NCBI GenBank assembly: GCA_023614405.1 | Contig: CM042688.1 | Span: 383,512,567-383,576,566 of the forward strand | Reading direction: 5' to 3' | DNA length: 64,000 bases | Source of the DNA: Avena insularis | Lineage: Eukaryota; Streptophyta; Magnoliopsida; Poales; Poaceae | Shown here: positions 1-13,669 of the stretch, one piece after another | Layout: the number at the start of each line of letters is the position of its first letter | How positions within the stretch are numbered: position 1 is the stretch's first letter | Notes under the pieces: generated by a model | Told to the model about the DNA's origin: nothing | What the model saw: the letters and a program-made list of their open reading frames with translations, nothing else | The model's database searches: none | Position numbers and translations under genes: made by a program

Positions 1-109
1 ACCACATGGTGCCACTAGATTTCATTGCATGTGTGTTCATTTCTTAAACCACATGTAGAGTCATTGCAAGTGTGTTATTTTCATAAACCACAACTTGAGT
101 TCATTGCAT

Positions 110-2433
110 GTGTGTTCTTTTCATAAACCACATGGATCCACTAGAGTCATTGCATGTGTGTTCTTTCCATAAACAACAACTAGAGTAATTGCATGTGTGT
201 TCTTTTCATAAACCACAACTAGAGTCATTGCATATGTGTTCTTTTCATAAACCACAACTAGAGTCCATTACATGTGTGTTCTTTTCATAATCCACATGGA
301 TCCACTAGAGTTCATTGCATGTGTGTTATTTTCATAAACCACATGGAGCCACTAGATTTCATTGCATGTGTGTTCTTTTCATAAACAACATCTATACTCA
401 TTGCTTGTGTGTTGTTTTCATAAACCACAACTTGAGTTAATTGCATGTGTGTTCTTTTCATAAACCACATTGATCCACCAGAGTCATTGCATGTGTGTTC
501 TTTTCATAAACCACATGGATCCACCAGAGTCATTGCATGTGTGTTCTTTTCATAAACCACATGGATCCACTAGAGTCATTGCATGTGTGTTATTTTCCTA
601 AACCACAAATAGAGTTATTGCATGTTTGTTCTTTTCATAAACCAATACTAGACTCCCTTACATGTGTGTTATTTTCATAAGCCACATCGATCCACTAGAG
701 TTCTTAGCATTTGTGTTCTTTTCATAAACCACATGGTGCCACTAGATTTCATTGCATGTGTGTTCTTTTCATAAACCACATGTAGAGTCATTGCAAGTGT
801 GTTATTTTCATAAACCACAACTTGAGTTCATTGCATGTGTGTTCTTTTCATAAACCACATGGATCCACCAGGGTCATTGCATGTGTGTTCTTTTCACAAA
901 CCACAACTATAGTACATTGAATGTGTGTTCTTTTCATAAACCACATGGATCCACAAGATTCATTGCATTTGTGTTCTTTTCATAAACCAGAACTAGAGTC
1001 ATTGCATGCATGTTCTTTTCATAAACCACATGGATCCACCAGAGTCATTGCATGTGTGTTCTTTTCATAAACCACATTGATCCACCAGAGTCATTGCATG
1101 TGTGTTATTTTCATAAACCATATGGATCCACCAGAGTCATTGTAGGTGTGTTCTTTTCATAAACCACATGGATCCACTAGATTTCATTGCATGTGTGTTC
1201 TTTTCATAAACAACATCTAGACTCATTGCTTGTGTGTTGTTTTCATAAACCACAACTTGAGTGAATTGCATGTGTGTTCTTTTCATAAACCACATGGATC
1301 CACTAGAGTCATTGCATGTGTGTTCTTTCCATAAACAACAACTAGAGTAATTGCATGTGTGTTCTTTTCATAAACCACAACTAGAGTCATTGCATATGTG
1401 TTCTTTTCATAAACCACAACTAGAGTCCATTACATGTGTGTTCTTTTCATAATCCACATGGATCCACTAGAGTTCATTGCATGTGTGTTATTTTCATAAA
1501 CCACATGGAGCCACTAGATTTCATTGCATGTGTGTTCTTTTCATAAACAACATCTATACTCATTGCTTGTGTGTTGTTTTCATAAACCACAACTTGAGTT
1601 AATTGCATGTGTGTTCTTTTCATAAACCACATTGATCCACCAGAGTCATTGCATGTGTGTTCTTTTCATAAACCACATGGATCCACCAGAGTCATTGCAT
1701 GTGTGTTCTTTTCATAAACCACATGGATCCACTAGAGTCATTGCATGTGTGTTATTTTCCTAAACCACAAATAGAGTTATTGCATGTTTGTTCTTTTCAT
1801 AAACCAATACTAGACTCCCTTACATGTGTGTTATTTTCATAAGCCACATCGATCCACTAGAGTTCTTAGCATTTGTGTTCTTTTCATAAACCACATGGTG
1901 CCACTAGATTTCATTGCATGTGTGTTCTTTTGATAAACCACATGTAGAGTCATTGCAAGTGTGTTATTTTCATAAACCACAACTTGAGTTCATTGCATGT
2001 GTGTTCTTTTCATAAACCACATGGATCCACCAGGGTCATTGCATGTGTGTTCTTTTCACAAACCACAACTAGAGTACATTGAATGTGTGTTCTTTTCATA
2101 AACCACATGGATCCACAAGATTCATTGCATTTGTGTTCTTTTCATAAACCAGAACTAGAGTCATTGCATGTGTGTTCTTTTCATAAACCACATGGATCCA
2201 CCAGAGTCATTGCATGTGTGTTCTTTTCATAAACCACATTGATCCACCAGAGTCATTGCATGTGTGTTATTTTCATAAACCATATGGATCCACCAGAGTC
2301 ATTGTAGGTGTGTTCTTTTCATAAACCACATGGATCCACTAGATTTCATTGCATGTGTGTTCTTTTCATAAACAACATCTAGACTCATTGCTTGTGTGTT
2401 GTTTTCATAAACCACAACTTGAGTGAATTGCAT
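110..2433 (+). repeat. Two tandem copies of a 1162-bp higher-order repeat
   Basis: Distinctive variant monomers recur exactly 1162 bp apart. The TTCTTTCC variant is at 161 and 1323, the CCACATGGTG monomer at 729 and 1891, and the CCAGGGTCATT monomer at 871 and 2033. The copies differ by only a few bases, for example CATGCATG near 1005 against CATGTGTG, and TTTTCATAAA against TTTTGATAAA near 1930. The phase breaks near 2440, so there are two copies here, not a longer run. Confidence 0.85.
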
Positions 2434-3750
2434 GTGTGTTCTTTTCATAAACCACATTGATCCACCAGAGTCATTGCATGTGTGTTCTTTTCATAAACCA
2501 CATGGATCCACCAGAGTCATTGCATGTGTGTTCTTTTCATAAACCACATGGATCCACTAGAGTCATCGCATGTGTGTTATTTTCCTAAACCACAAATAGA
2601 GTTATTGCATGTTTGTTCTTTTCATAAACCACAACTAGACTCCCTTACATGTGTGTTATTTTCATAAACCACATGGATCCACTAGAGTTCTTAGCATTTG
2701 TGTTATTTTCATAAATCACAACTAGAGTTCATTGTATGTGTGTTCTTTTCATAAACCACATGGATCCACTAGAGTCATTGGATGTGTGTTCTTTTCAAAA
2801 ACAACAACTAGAGTAATTGCATGTGTGTTCTTTTCATAAACCACAACTAGAGTCATTGCATATGTGTTGTTTTCATAAACCATAACTAGAGTCCATTACA
2901 TGTGTGTTCTTTTCATAATCCACATGGATCCACTAGAGTTCATTGCATGTGTCTTATTTTCATAAACCACATGGAGCCACTAGATTTCATTGCATGTGTG
3001 TTCTTTTCATAAACCACATCTAGAGTCATTGCTTGTGTGTTGTTTTCATAAACCAAAACTTGAGTTCATTGCATGTGTGTTCTTTTCATAAACCACATGG
3101 ATCCACCAGAGTGATTGCATGTGTGTTCTTTTCATAAACCACATGGATCCACCGGAGTCATTGCATGTGTGTTCTTTTCATAAACCACATGGATCCACTA
3201 GAGTCATCGCATGTGTGTTATTTTCCTAAACCACAAATAGAGTTATTGCATGTTTGTTCTTTTCATAAACCACATTGATCCACCAGAGTCATTGCATGTG
3301 TGTTATTTTCATAAACCACATGGATCCACCAGAGTCATTGTAGGTGTGTTCTTTTCATAAACCACATGGAGCCACTAGATTTCATTGCATGTGTGTTCTT
3401 TTCATAAACAACATCTAGACTCATTGCTTGTGTGTTGTTTTCATAAACCACAACTTGAGTTAATTGCATGTGTGTTCTTTTCATAAACCACGTTGATCCA
3501 CCAGAGTCATTGCATGTGTGTTCTTTTCATAAACCACATGGATCCACCGGAGTCATTGCATGTGTGTTCTTTTCATAAACCACATGGATCCACTAGAGTC
3601 ATCGCATGTGTGTTATTTTCCTAAACCACAAATAGAGTTATTGCATGTTTGTTCTTTTCATAAACCACAACTAGACTCCCTTACATGTGTGTTATTTTCA
3701 TAAACCACATGGATCCACTAGAGTTCTTAGCATTTGTGTTCTTTTCATAA

Positions 3751-5858
3751 ACCACATGGTGCCACTAGATTTCATTGCATGTGTGTTCATTTCATAAACC
3801 ACATGTAGAGTCATTGCAAGTGTGTTATTTTCATAAACCACAACTTGAGTTCATTGCATGTGTGTTCTTTTCATAAACCACATGGATCCACTAGAGTCAT
3901 TGCATGTGTGTTCTTTCCATAAACAACAACTAGAGTAATTGCATGTGTGTTCTTTTCATAAACCACAACTAGAGTCATTGCATATGTGTTCTTTTCATAA
4001 ACCACAACTAGAGTCCATTACATGTGTGTTCTTTTCATAATCCACATGGATCCACTAGAGTTCATTGCATGTGTGTTATTTTCATAAACCACATGGAGCC
4101 ACTAGATTTCATTGCATGTGTGTTCTTTTCATAAACAACATCTATACTAGTTGCTTGTGTGTTGTTTTCATAAACCACAACTTGAGTTAATTGCATGTGT
4201 GTTCTTTTCATAAACCACATTGATCCACCAGAGTCATTGCATGTGTGTTCTTTTCATAAACCACATGGATCCACCAGAGTCATTGCATGTGTGTTCTTTT
4301 CATAAACCACATGGATCCAATAGAGTCATTGCATGTGTGTTATTTTCCTGAACCACAAATAGAGTTATTGCATGTTTGTTCTTTTCATAAACCAATACTA
4401 GACTCCCTTACAGGTGTGTTATTTTCATAAGCCACATCGATCCACTAGAGTTCTTAGCATTTGTGTTCTTTTCATAAACCACATGGTGCCACTAGATTTC
4501 ATTGCATGTGTGTTCTTTTCATAAACCACATGTAGAGTCATTGCAAGTGTGTTATTTTCATAAACCACAACTTGAGTTCATTGCATGTGTGTTCTTTTCA
4601 TAAACCACATGGATCCACCAGGGTCATTGCATGTGTGTTCTTTTCACAAACCACAACTAGAGTACATTGAATGTGTGTTCTTTTCATAAACCACATGGAT
4701 CCACAAGATTCATTGCATTTGTGTTCTTTTCATAAACCAGAACTAGAGTCATTGCATGAGTGTTCTTTTCATAAACCACATGGATCCACCAGAGTCATTG
4801 CATGTGTGTTCTTTTCATAAACCACATTGATCCACCAGAGTCATTGCATGTGTGTTATTTTCATAAACCATATGGATCCACCAGAGTCATTGTAGGTGTG
4901 TTCTTTTCATAAACCACATGGATCCACTAGATTTCATTGCATGTGTGTTCTTTTCATAAACAACATCTAGACTCATTGCTTGTGTGTTGTTTTCATAAAC
5001 CACAACTTGAGTGAATTGCATGTGTGTTCTTTTCATAAACCACATTGATCCACCAGAGTCATTGCATGTGTGTTCTTTTCATAAACCACATGGATCCACC
5101 AGAGTCATTGCATGTGTGTTCTTTTCATAAACCACATGGATCCACTAGAGTCATCGCATGTGTGTTATTTTCCTAAACCACAAATAGAGTTATTGCATGT
5201 TTGTTCTTTTCATAAACCACAACTAGACTCCCTTACATGTGTGTTATTTTCATAAACCACATGGATCCACTAGAGTTCTTAGCATTTGTGTTATTTTCAT
5301 AAATCACAACTAGAGTTCATTGTATGTGTGTTCTTTTCATAAACCACATGGATCCACTAGAGTCATTGGATGTGTGTTCTTTTCAAAAACAACAACTAGA
5401 GTAATTGCATGTGTGTTCTTTTCATAAACCACAACTAGAGTCATTGCATATGTGTTGTTTTCATAAACCATAACTAGAGTCCATTACATGTGTGTTCTTT
5501 TCATAATCCACATGGATCCACTAGAGTTCATTGCATGTGTGTTATTTTCATAAACCACATGGAGCCACTAGATTTCATTGCATGTGTGTTCTTTTCATAA
5601 ACCACATCTAGAGTCATTGCTTGTGTGTTGTTTTCATAAACCACAACTTGAGTTTATTGCATGTGTGTTCTTTTCATAAACCACATGGATCCACCAGAGT
5701 GATTGCATGTGTGTTCTTTTCATAAACCACATGGATCCACCAGAGTCATTGCATGTGTGTTCTTTTCATAAACCACATGGAGCCACTAGAGTCATTGCAT
5801 GTGTGTTATTTTCCTAAACCACAAATAGAGTTATTGCATGTTTGTTGTTTTCATAAAC
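3751..5858 (+). repeat. Paralogous copy of 1-3270 lacking one 1162-bp unit
   Basis: Positions 1-1279 align with 3751-5029 at an offset of 3750, including the rare GTTCATTTC variant near the start of each. From about 1270 to 3270 the match continues at an offset of 2588 (2033 to 4621, 2421 to 5009, 2701 to 5289, 2941 to 5529). The two offsets differ by exactly 1162, so this copy holds one 1162-bp unit where the left copy holds two. The match is lost near 3270/5858. Confidence 0.8.
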
Positions 5859-7400
5859 CACAACTAGCGTCCCTTACATGTGTGTTATTTTCATAAACCA
5901 CATGGATCCACTAGAGTTCATTGCATTTGTGTTCTTTTCATAAACCACATGGTGCCACTAGATTTCATTGCATGCATGTTCTTTTCATAAACCACATCTA
6001 GAGTCATTTCAAGTGTGTTATTTTCATAAACCACAACTTGAGTTCATTGCATGTGTGTTCTTTTCATAAACCACATGGAGCCACTAGATTTCATTGCATG
6101 TGTGTTCTTTTCATAAACCACTTCTAGAGTCATTGCAAGTGTGTTATTTTCATAAACCACGACATGAGTTCATTGCATGTGTGTTCTTTTCATAAACCAC
6201 ATCTAGAGTCATTGCATGTGTGTTATTTTCATAAACCACAACTAGAGTTCATTGCATGTGTGTTCTTTTCATAAACCACAACTAGAGTCATTGCATGTGT
6301 GTTCTTTTCATAAAACAAATGGATCCACTAGAGTTCATTGCATGTGTGTTCTTTTCATAAAACACATGGATCCACTAGAGTTCATTGCATGTGTGTTCTT
6401 TTCATAAACCACATCTAGAGTCATAGTAGGAGTGTTCTTTTCATAAATCACAACTAGAGTTCATTGTATGTGTGTTCTTTTCATAAACCACATGGATGCA
6501 CCAGAGTCATTGCATGTGTGTTCTTTTCATAAACCACATGGATCCACTAGAATTCATTGCATGTGTTTTCTGTTCAAACACCACATCTAGAGTCATTGCA
6601 TGTGTGTTCTTTTCATAAACCACAACTAGAGTACATTGAATGTGTGTTCTTTTCATAAACCACATGGATCCACAAGATTCATTGCATGTGTGTTCTTTTC
6701 ATAAACCAGAACTTGAGTCATTACATGTGTGTTCTTTTCATAAACCACAGGGATCCACCAGAGTCATTGCATGTGTGTTCTTTTCATAAACCACATTGAT
6801 CCACCAGAGTCATTGCATGTGTGTTATTTTCATAAACCAAATGGATCCACCAGAGTCATTGCATGTGTGTTCTTTTCAAAAACAACAACTAGAGTAATTG
6901 CATGTGTGTTCTTTTCATAAACCACAACTAGAGTCATTGCATATGTATTCTTTTCATAAACCATAACTAGAGTCCATTACATGTGTGTTCTTTTCATAAC
7001 CCACATGGCCACTAGAGTTCATTGCATGTGTGTTATTTTCATAAACCACATGGAGCCACTAGATTTCATTGCATGTGTGTTATTTTCATAAACCACATCT
7101 AGAGTCATTGCTTGTGTGTTGTTTTCATAAACCACAACTTGAGTTCATTGCATGTGTGTTCTTTTCATAAACCACATGGATCCACTAGAGTCATTGCATG
7201 TGTGTTATTTTCATAAACCACATGGATCCACCAGAGTCATTGCATGTGTGTTCTTTTCATAAACCACATGGATCCACTAGAGTCATTGCATGTGTGTTAT
7301 TTTTCTAAACCACAAATAGAGTTATTGCATGTTTGTTGTTTTCATAAACCACAACTAGCGTCCCTTACATGTGTGTTATTTTCATAAACCACATGGATCC

Positions 7401-7430
7401 ACTAGAGTTCATTGCAACTTGAGTTCATTG
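7401..7430 (+). repeat. Deleted monomer junction
   Basis: A monomer is interrupted after CATTGCA and continues directly as ACTTGAGTTCATTG, so roughly two-thirds of a monomer (TGTGTGTTCTTTTCATAAAC and a few more bases) is missing. The lost stretch begins and ends at short shared sequence (GCA/CA), as expected from slippage or unequal recombination between monomers. Confidence 0.75.
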
Positions 7431-9116
7431 CATGTGTGTTCTTTTCATAAACCACATGGAGCCACTAGATTTCATTGCATGTGTGTTCTTTTCGTAAACC
7501 ACATCTAGAGTCATTGCAAGTGTGTTATTTTCATAAACCACGACATGAGTTCATTGCATGTGTGTTCTTTTCATAAACCACATCTAGAGTCATTGCATGA
7601 GTGTTATTTTCATAAACCACAACTAGAGTTCATTGCATGTGTGTTCTTTTCATAAACCACAACTAGAGTCATTGCATGTGTGTTCTTTTCATAAAACAAA
7701 TGGATCCACTAGAGTTCATTGCATGTGTGTTCTTTTCATAAAACACATGGATCCACTAGAGTTCATTGCATGTGTGTTCTTTTCATAATCCACATCTAGA
7801 GTCATAGTAGGAGTGTTCTTTTCATAAATCACAACTAGAGTTCATTGTATGTGTGTTCTTTTCATAAACCACATGGATCCACCAGAGTCATTGCATGTGT
7901 GTTCTTTTCATAAACCACAACTATAGTCATTGCATGTGTGTTCTTTTCATAAACCACAACTAGAGTCATTGCATGTGTATTGTTTTCATAAACCACATAG
8001 ATCCATTAGTGTCATTGCATGTGTATTCTTTTCATAAACCACATGGATCCACCAGAGTCATTGTATGTGTGTTATTTTCCTAAACCACAACTAGAGTCAT
8101 TGCATGTTTGTTATTTTCATAACCCATAACTAGAGTCCATTACATGTGTGTTATTTTCATAAACCACATCGATCCACTAGAGTTCATTGCATTTGTGTTC
8201 TTTTCATAAACCACATGGAGCCACTAGATTTCATTGCATGTGTGTTCTTTTCATAAACCACATCTAGAGTCATTGCAAGTGTGTTATTTTCATAAACCAC
8301 AACTTGAGTTCATTGCATGTGTGTTCTTTTCATAAACCACATCTAGAGTCATTGCAAGTGTGTTATTTTCATAAACCAAAACTTGAGTTCATTGCATGTG
8401 TGTTCTTTTCATAAACCACATCTAGAGTCATTGCATGTGTGTTATTTTCATAAACCACAGCTAGAGTTCATTGCATGTGTGTTCTTTTCATAAACCACAT
8501 CTAGAGTCATAGTAGGAGTGTTCTTTTCATAAATCACAACTAGAGTTCATTGCATGTGTGTTCTTTTCATAAACCACATGGATCCACCAGAGTCATTGCA
8601 TGTGTGTTCTTTTCATAAACCACAACTATAGTCATTGCATGTGTGTTCTTTTCATAAACCACAACTAGAGTCATTGCATGTGTGTTTTTTCATAAACCAC
8701 ATGGATCCACTAGTGTCATTGCATGTGTATTCTTTTCATAAACCACAACTAGAGTCATTGCATGTGTGTTCTTTTCATAAACCACAACTAGAGTCATTGT
8801 GTGTGTTGTTTTCATAAACCACATGGATCCACCAGTGTCATTGCATGTGTGTTCCTTTCATAAACCACATGGATCCACGAGAGTCATTGCATGTGTGTTG
8901 TTTTCATAAACCACATGGATCCACCAGAGTCAATGCATGTGTGTTCTTTTCATAAACCACATGGATACACTAGAGTCATTGCATGTGTGTTATTTTCATA
9001 AACCACAACTAGAGTCATTGCATGTGTGTTATTTTCCTAAACCACAACTAGAGTCATTGCATGTTTGTTCTTTCCATAAACCACAACTAGAGTCCATTAC
9101 ATGTGTGTTCTTTTCA

Positions 9117-10700
9117 TAAACCACATTGATCCACCAGAGTCATTGCATGTGTGTTATTTTCATAAACCACATGGATACACCAGAGTCATTGCATGTGTGT
9201 TCTTTTCATAAACAACAACTAGAATAATTGCATGTGTGTTCTTTTCATAAACCACAACTAGAGTCATTGCATATGTGTTCTTTTCATAAACCACAACTAG
9301 AGTCCATTACATGTGTGTTCTTTTAATAATCCACATGAATCCACTAGAGTTCATTGCATGTGTGTTATTTTCATAAACCACATGGAGCCACTAGATTTCA
9401 TTGCATGTGTGTTCTTTTCATAAACCACATCTAGAGTCATTGCAAGTGTGTTATTTTCATAAACCACAACTTGAGTTCATTGCATGTGTGTTCTTTTCAT
9501 AAACCACATCTAGAGTCATTGCATGTGTGTTATTTTCATAAACCACAACCAGAGTTCATTGCATGTGTGTTCTTTTCATAAAACACATGGATCCACTAGA
9601 GTTCATTGCATGTGTGTTCTTTTCATAAACCACATCAAGAGTCATAGTAGGAGTGTTATTTTCATAAATCACAACTAGAGTTCATTGCATGTGTGTTCTT
9701 TTCATAAACCACATGGATCTACCAGAGTCATTGCATGTGTGTTCTTTTCATAAACCACATGGAGCCACTAGATTTCATTGCATGTGTGTTCTTTCCATAA
9801 ACCACATCTAGAGTCATTGCCTGTGTGTTCTTTTCATAAACCACAACTTGAGTTCATTGCATGTGTGTTCTTTTCATAAACGACATGGATCCACCAGATT
9901 CATTGCATATGTGTTCTTTTCATAAACCACATGGATCCACCAGAGTCATTGCATGTGTGTTCTTTTCATAAACCACATGGATCCACCTGAGTCATTGCAT
10001 GTGTATTATTTTCCTAAACCACAACTAGAGTCATTGCATGTTTGTTCTTTCCATAAACCACAACTAGAGTCCATTACATGTGTGTTATTTGCATAAACCA
10101 CATTGATCCACCAGAGTCATTGCATGTGTGTTATTTTCATAAACCACATGGATACACCAGAGTCATTGCATGTGTGTTCTTTTCATAAACAACAACTAGA
10201 ATAATTGCATGTGTGTTCTTTTCATAAACCACAACTAGAGTCATTGCATATGTGTTCTTTTCATAAACCACAACTAGAGTCCATTACATGTGTGTTCTTT
10301 TCATAATCCACATGGATCCACTAGAGTTCATTGCATGTGTGTTATTTTCATAAACCACATGGAGCCACTAGATTTCATTGCATGTGTGTTCTTTTCATAA
10401 ACCACATCTAGAGTCATTGCAAGTGTGTTATTTTCATAAACCACAACTTGAGTTCATTGCATGTGTGTTCTTTTCATAAACCACATCTAGAGTCATTGCA
10501 TGTGTGTTATTTTCATAAACCACAACCAGAGTTCATTGCATGTGTGTTCTTTTCATAAAACACATGGATCCACTAGAGTTCATTGCATGTGTGTTCTTTT
10601 CATAAACCACATCTAGAGTCATAGTAGGAGTGTTATTTTCATAAATCACAACTAGAGTTCATTGCATGTGTGTTCTTTTCATAAACCACATGGATCCACC
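9117..10700 (+). repeat. Higher-order repeat, offset 977 bp
   Basis: The segment at about 9117-9720 recurs at about 10094-10700. Diagnostic variants are 977 bp apart: GATACACC at 9174 and 10151, ACTAGAATAATTG just after each, and CCAGAG at 9549 and 10526. Between the copies lie ordinary monomers. Confidence 0.75.
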
Positions 10701-11459
10701 AGAGTCATTGCATGTGTGTTCTTTTCATAAACCACAACTAGAGTCATTGCATGTGTGTTGTTTTCATAAACCACATGGATCCACTAGTGTCATTGCATGT
10801 GTATTCTTTTCATAAACCACAACTAGAGTCATTGCATGTGTGTTCTTTTCATAAACCACAACTAGAGTCGTTGTGTGTGATGTTTTCATAAACCACATGG
10901 ATCCACCAGTGTCATTGCATGTGTGTTCTTTTCATAAACCACATGGATCCACGAGAGTCATTACATGTGTGTTCTGTTCATAAACCACATGGATCCACCA
11001 GAGTCATTGCATGTGTGGTCTTTTAATAAACCACATGGATCCACTAGAGTCATTGCATGTGTGTTATTTTCATAAACCACAACTAGAGTCACTACATGTG
11101 TATTCTTTTCATAAACCACATGGATCCACTAGAATTCATTGCATGTGTTTTCTTTTCAAACACCACATCTAGAGTCATTGGATGTGTGTTCTTTTCATAA
11201 ACCACAACTAGAGTACATTGAATGTGTGTTCTTTTCATAAACCACATGGATCCACAAGATTCATTGCATTTGTGTTCTTTTCATAAACCAGAACTAGAGC
11301 CATTGCATGTGTTTTCTTTTCATAAACTACATGGATCCACCAGAGTCATTGCATGTGTGTTATTTTCATAAACCACATTGATCCACCAGAGTCATTGCAT
11401 GTGTGTTATTTTCATAAACCACATGGATCCACCAGAGTCGTTGTAGGTGTGTTCTTTTC

Positions 11460-12742
11460 ATAAACCACATGGAGCCACTAGATTTCATTGCATGTGTGTT
11501 CTTTTCATAAACAACATCTAGACTCATTGCTTGTTTGTTGTTTTCATAAACCACAACTTGAGTTAATTGCATGTGTGTTCATTTCATAAACCACATTGAT
11601 CCACCAAAGTCATTGCATGTGTGTTCTTTTCATAAACCACATGGATCCACCAGAGTCATTGCATGTGTGTTCTTTTCATAAACCACATGGATCCACTAGA
11701 GTCATTGCATGTGTGTTATTTTCCTAAACCACAAATAGAGTTATTGCATGTTTGTTCTTTTCATAAACCACAACTAGACTCCCTTACATGTGTGTTATTT
11801 TCATAAGCCACATGGATCCACTAGAGTTCTTAGCATTTGTGTTCTTTTCATAAACCACATGGTGCCAGTAGATTTCATTGCATGTGTGTTCTTTTCATAA
11901 ACCACATGTAGAGTCATTGCAAGTGTGTTATTTTCATAAACCACAACTTGAGTTCATTGCATGTGTGTTCTTTTGATAAACCACATGGATCCACCAGAGT
12001 CATTGCATGTGTGTTCTTTCCATAAACAACAACTAGAGTAATTGCATGTGTGTTATTTTCATAAACCACAACTAGATTCATTGCATATGTGTTCTTTTAA
12101 TAAACCACAACTAGAGTCCATTACATGTGTGTTCTTTTCATAATCCACATGGATCCACTAGAGTTCATTGCATCTGTGTTATTTTCATAAACCACATGGA
12201 GCCACTAGATTTCATTGCATGTGTGTTCTTTTCATAAACAACATCTAGACTCATTGCTTGTGTGTTGTTTTCATAAACCACAACTTGAGTTAATTGCATC
12301 TGTGTTCTTTTCATAAACCACATTGATCCACCAGAGTCATTGCATGTGTGTTCTTTTCATAAACCACATGGATCCACCAGAGTCATTGCATGTGTGTTCT
12401 TTTCATAAACCACATGGATCCACTAGAGTCATTGCATGTGTGTTATTTTCCTAAACCACAAATAGAGTTATTGCATGTTTGTTCTTTTCATAAACCACAA
12501 CTAGACTCCCTTACATGTGTGTTATTTTCATAAGCCACATCGATCCACTAGAGTTCTTAGCATTTGTGTTCTTTTCATAAACCACATGGTGCCACTAGAT
12601 TTCATTTCATGTGTGTTCTTTTCATAAACCACATGTAGAGTCATTGCAAGTGTGTTATTTTCATAAACCACAACTTGAGTTCATTGCATGTGTGTTCTTT
12701 TCATAAACCACATGGATCCCCCAGAGTCATTGCATGTGTGTT
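11460..12742 (+). repeat. Higher-order repeat, offset 727 bp
   Basis: Segments 11460-12015 and 12187-12742 align at an offset of 727. Anchors are the CCACATTGAT monomer (11591 and 12318) and CTAGAGTTCTTAGC (11821 and 12548). The next higher-order repeat overlaps the right end. Confidence 0.7.
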
Positions 12743-13633
12743 CTTTTCATAAACCACATCTAGAGTCATTGCAAGTGTGTTATTTTCATAAACCACAACT
12801 TGAGTTCATTGCATGTGTGTTCTTTTCATAAACCACATCCAGAGTCACTACATGTGTGTTATTTTCATAAACCACAACTAGAGTTCATTGCATGTGTGTT
12901 CTTTTCATAAAACACATGGATCCACTAGAGTTCATTGCATGTGTGTTCTTTTCATAAACCACATCTACAGTCATAGTAGGAGTGTTCTTTTCATAAATCA
13001 CAACTAGAGTTCATTGCATGTGTGTTCTTTTCATAAACCACATTGATCCACCAGAGTCATTGCATGTGTGTTCTTTTCATAAACCACATGGATCCACTAG
13101 AGTCATTGCATGTGTGTTATTTTCCTAAACCACAAATAGAGTTATTGCATGTTTGTTCTTTTCATAAACCACAACTAGACTCCCTTACATGTGTGTTATT
13201 TTCATAAGCCACATCGATCCACTAGAGTTCTTAGCATTTGTGTTCTTTTCATAAACCACATGGATCCCCCAGAGTCATTGCATGTGTGTTCTTTTCATAA
13301 ACCACATCTAGAGTCATTGCAAATGTGTTATTTTCATAAACCACAAATTGAGTTCATTGCATGTGTGTTCTTTTCATAAACCACATCCAGAGTCACTACA
13401 TGTGTGTTATTTTCATAAACCACAACTAGAGTTCATTGCATGTGTGTTCTTTTCATAAAACACATGGATCCACTAGAGTTCATTGCATGTGTGTTCTTTT
13501 CATAAACCACATCTACAGTCATAGTAGGAGTGTTCTTTTCATAAATCACAACTAGAGTTCATTGCATGTGTGTTCTTTTCATAAACCACATGGATCCACC
13601 AGAGTCATTGCATGTGTGTTCTTTTCATAAACC
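12711..13633 (+). repeat. Higher-order repeat, offset 548 bp
   Basis: The unusual CATGGATCCCCC monomer occurs at 12711 and 13259. The following monomers, including ACATCCAGAGTCACTACATG and the AGTAGGAGTG variant, repeat in the same order for about 375 bp before the copies part near 13085/13633. Confidence 0.7.
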
Positions 13634-13669
13634 ACAACTATAGTCGTTGCATGTGTGTTCTTTTCATAA

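Noticed and set aside
8635..9119. Short ORFs in the satellite with repeating Cys/His peptides
   Set aside because: They follow the 39-bp period, occur in many copies, and stop whenever a 46-bp monomer shifts the frame. The only long minus-strand one (11366-11572) is likewise periodic.
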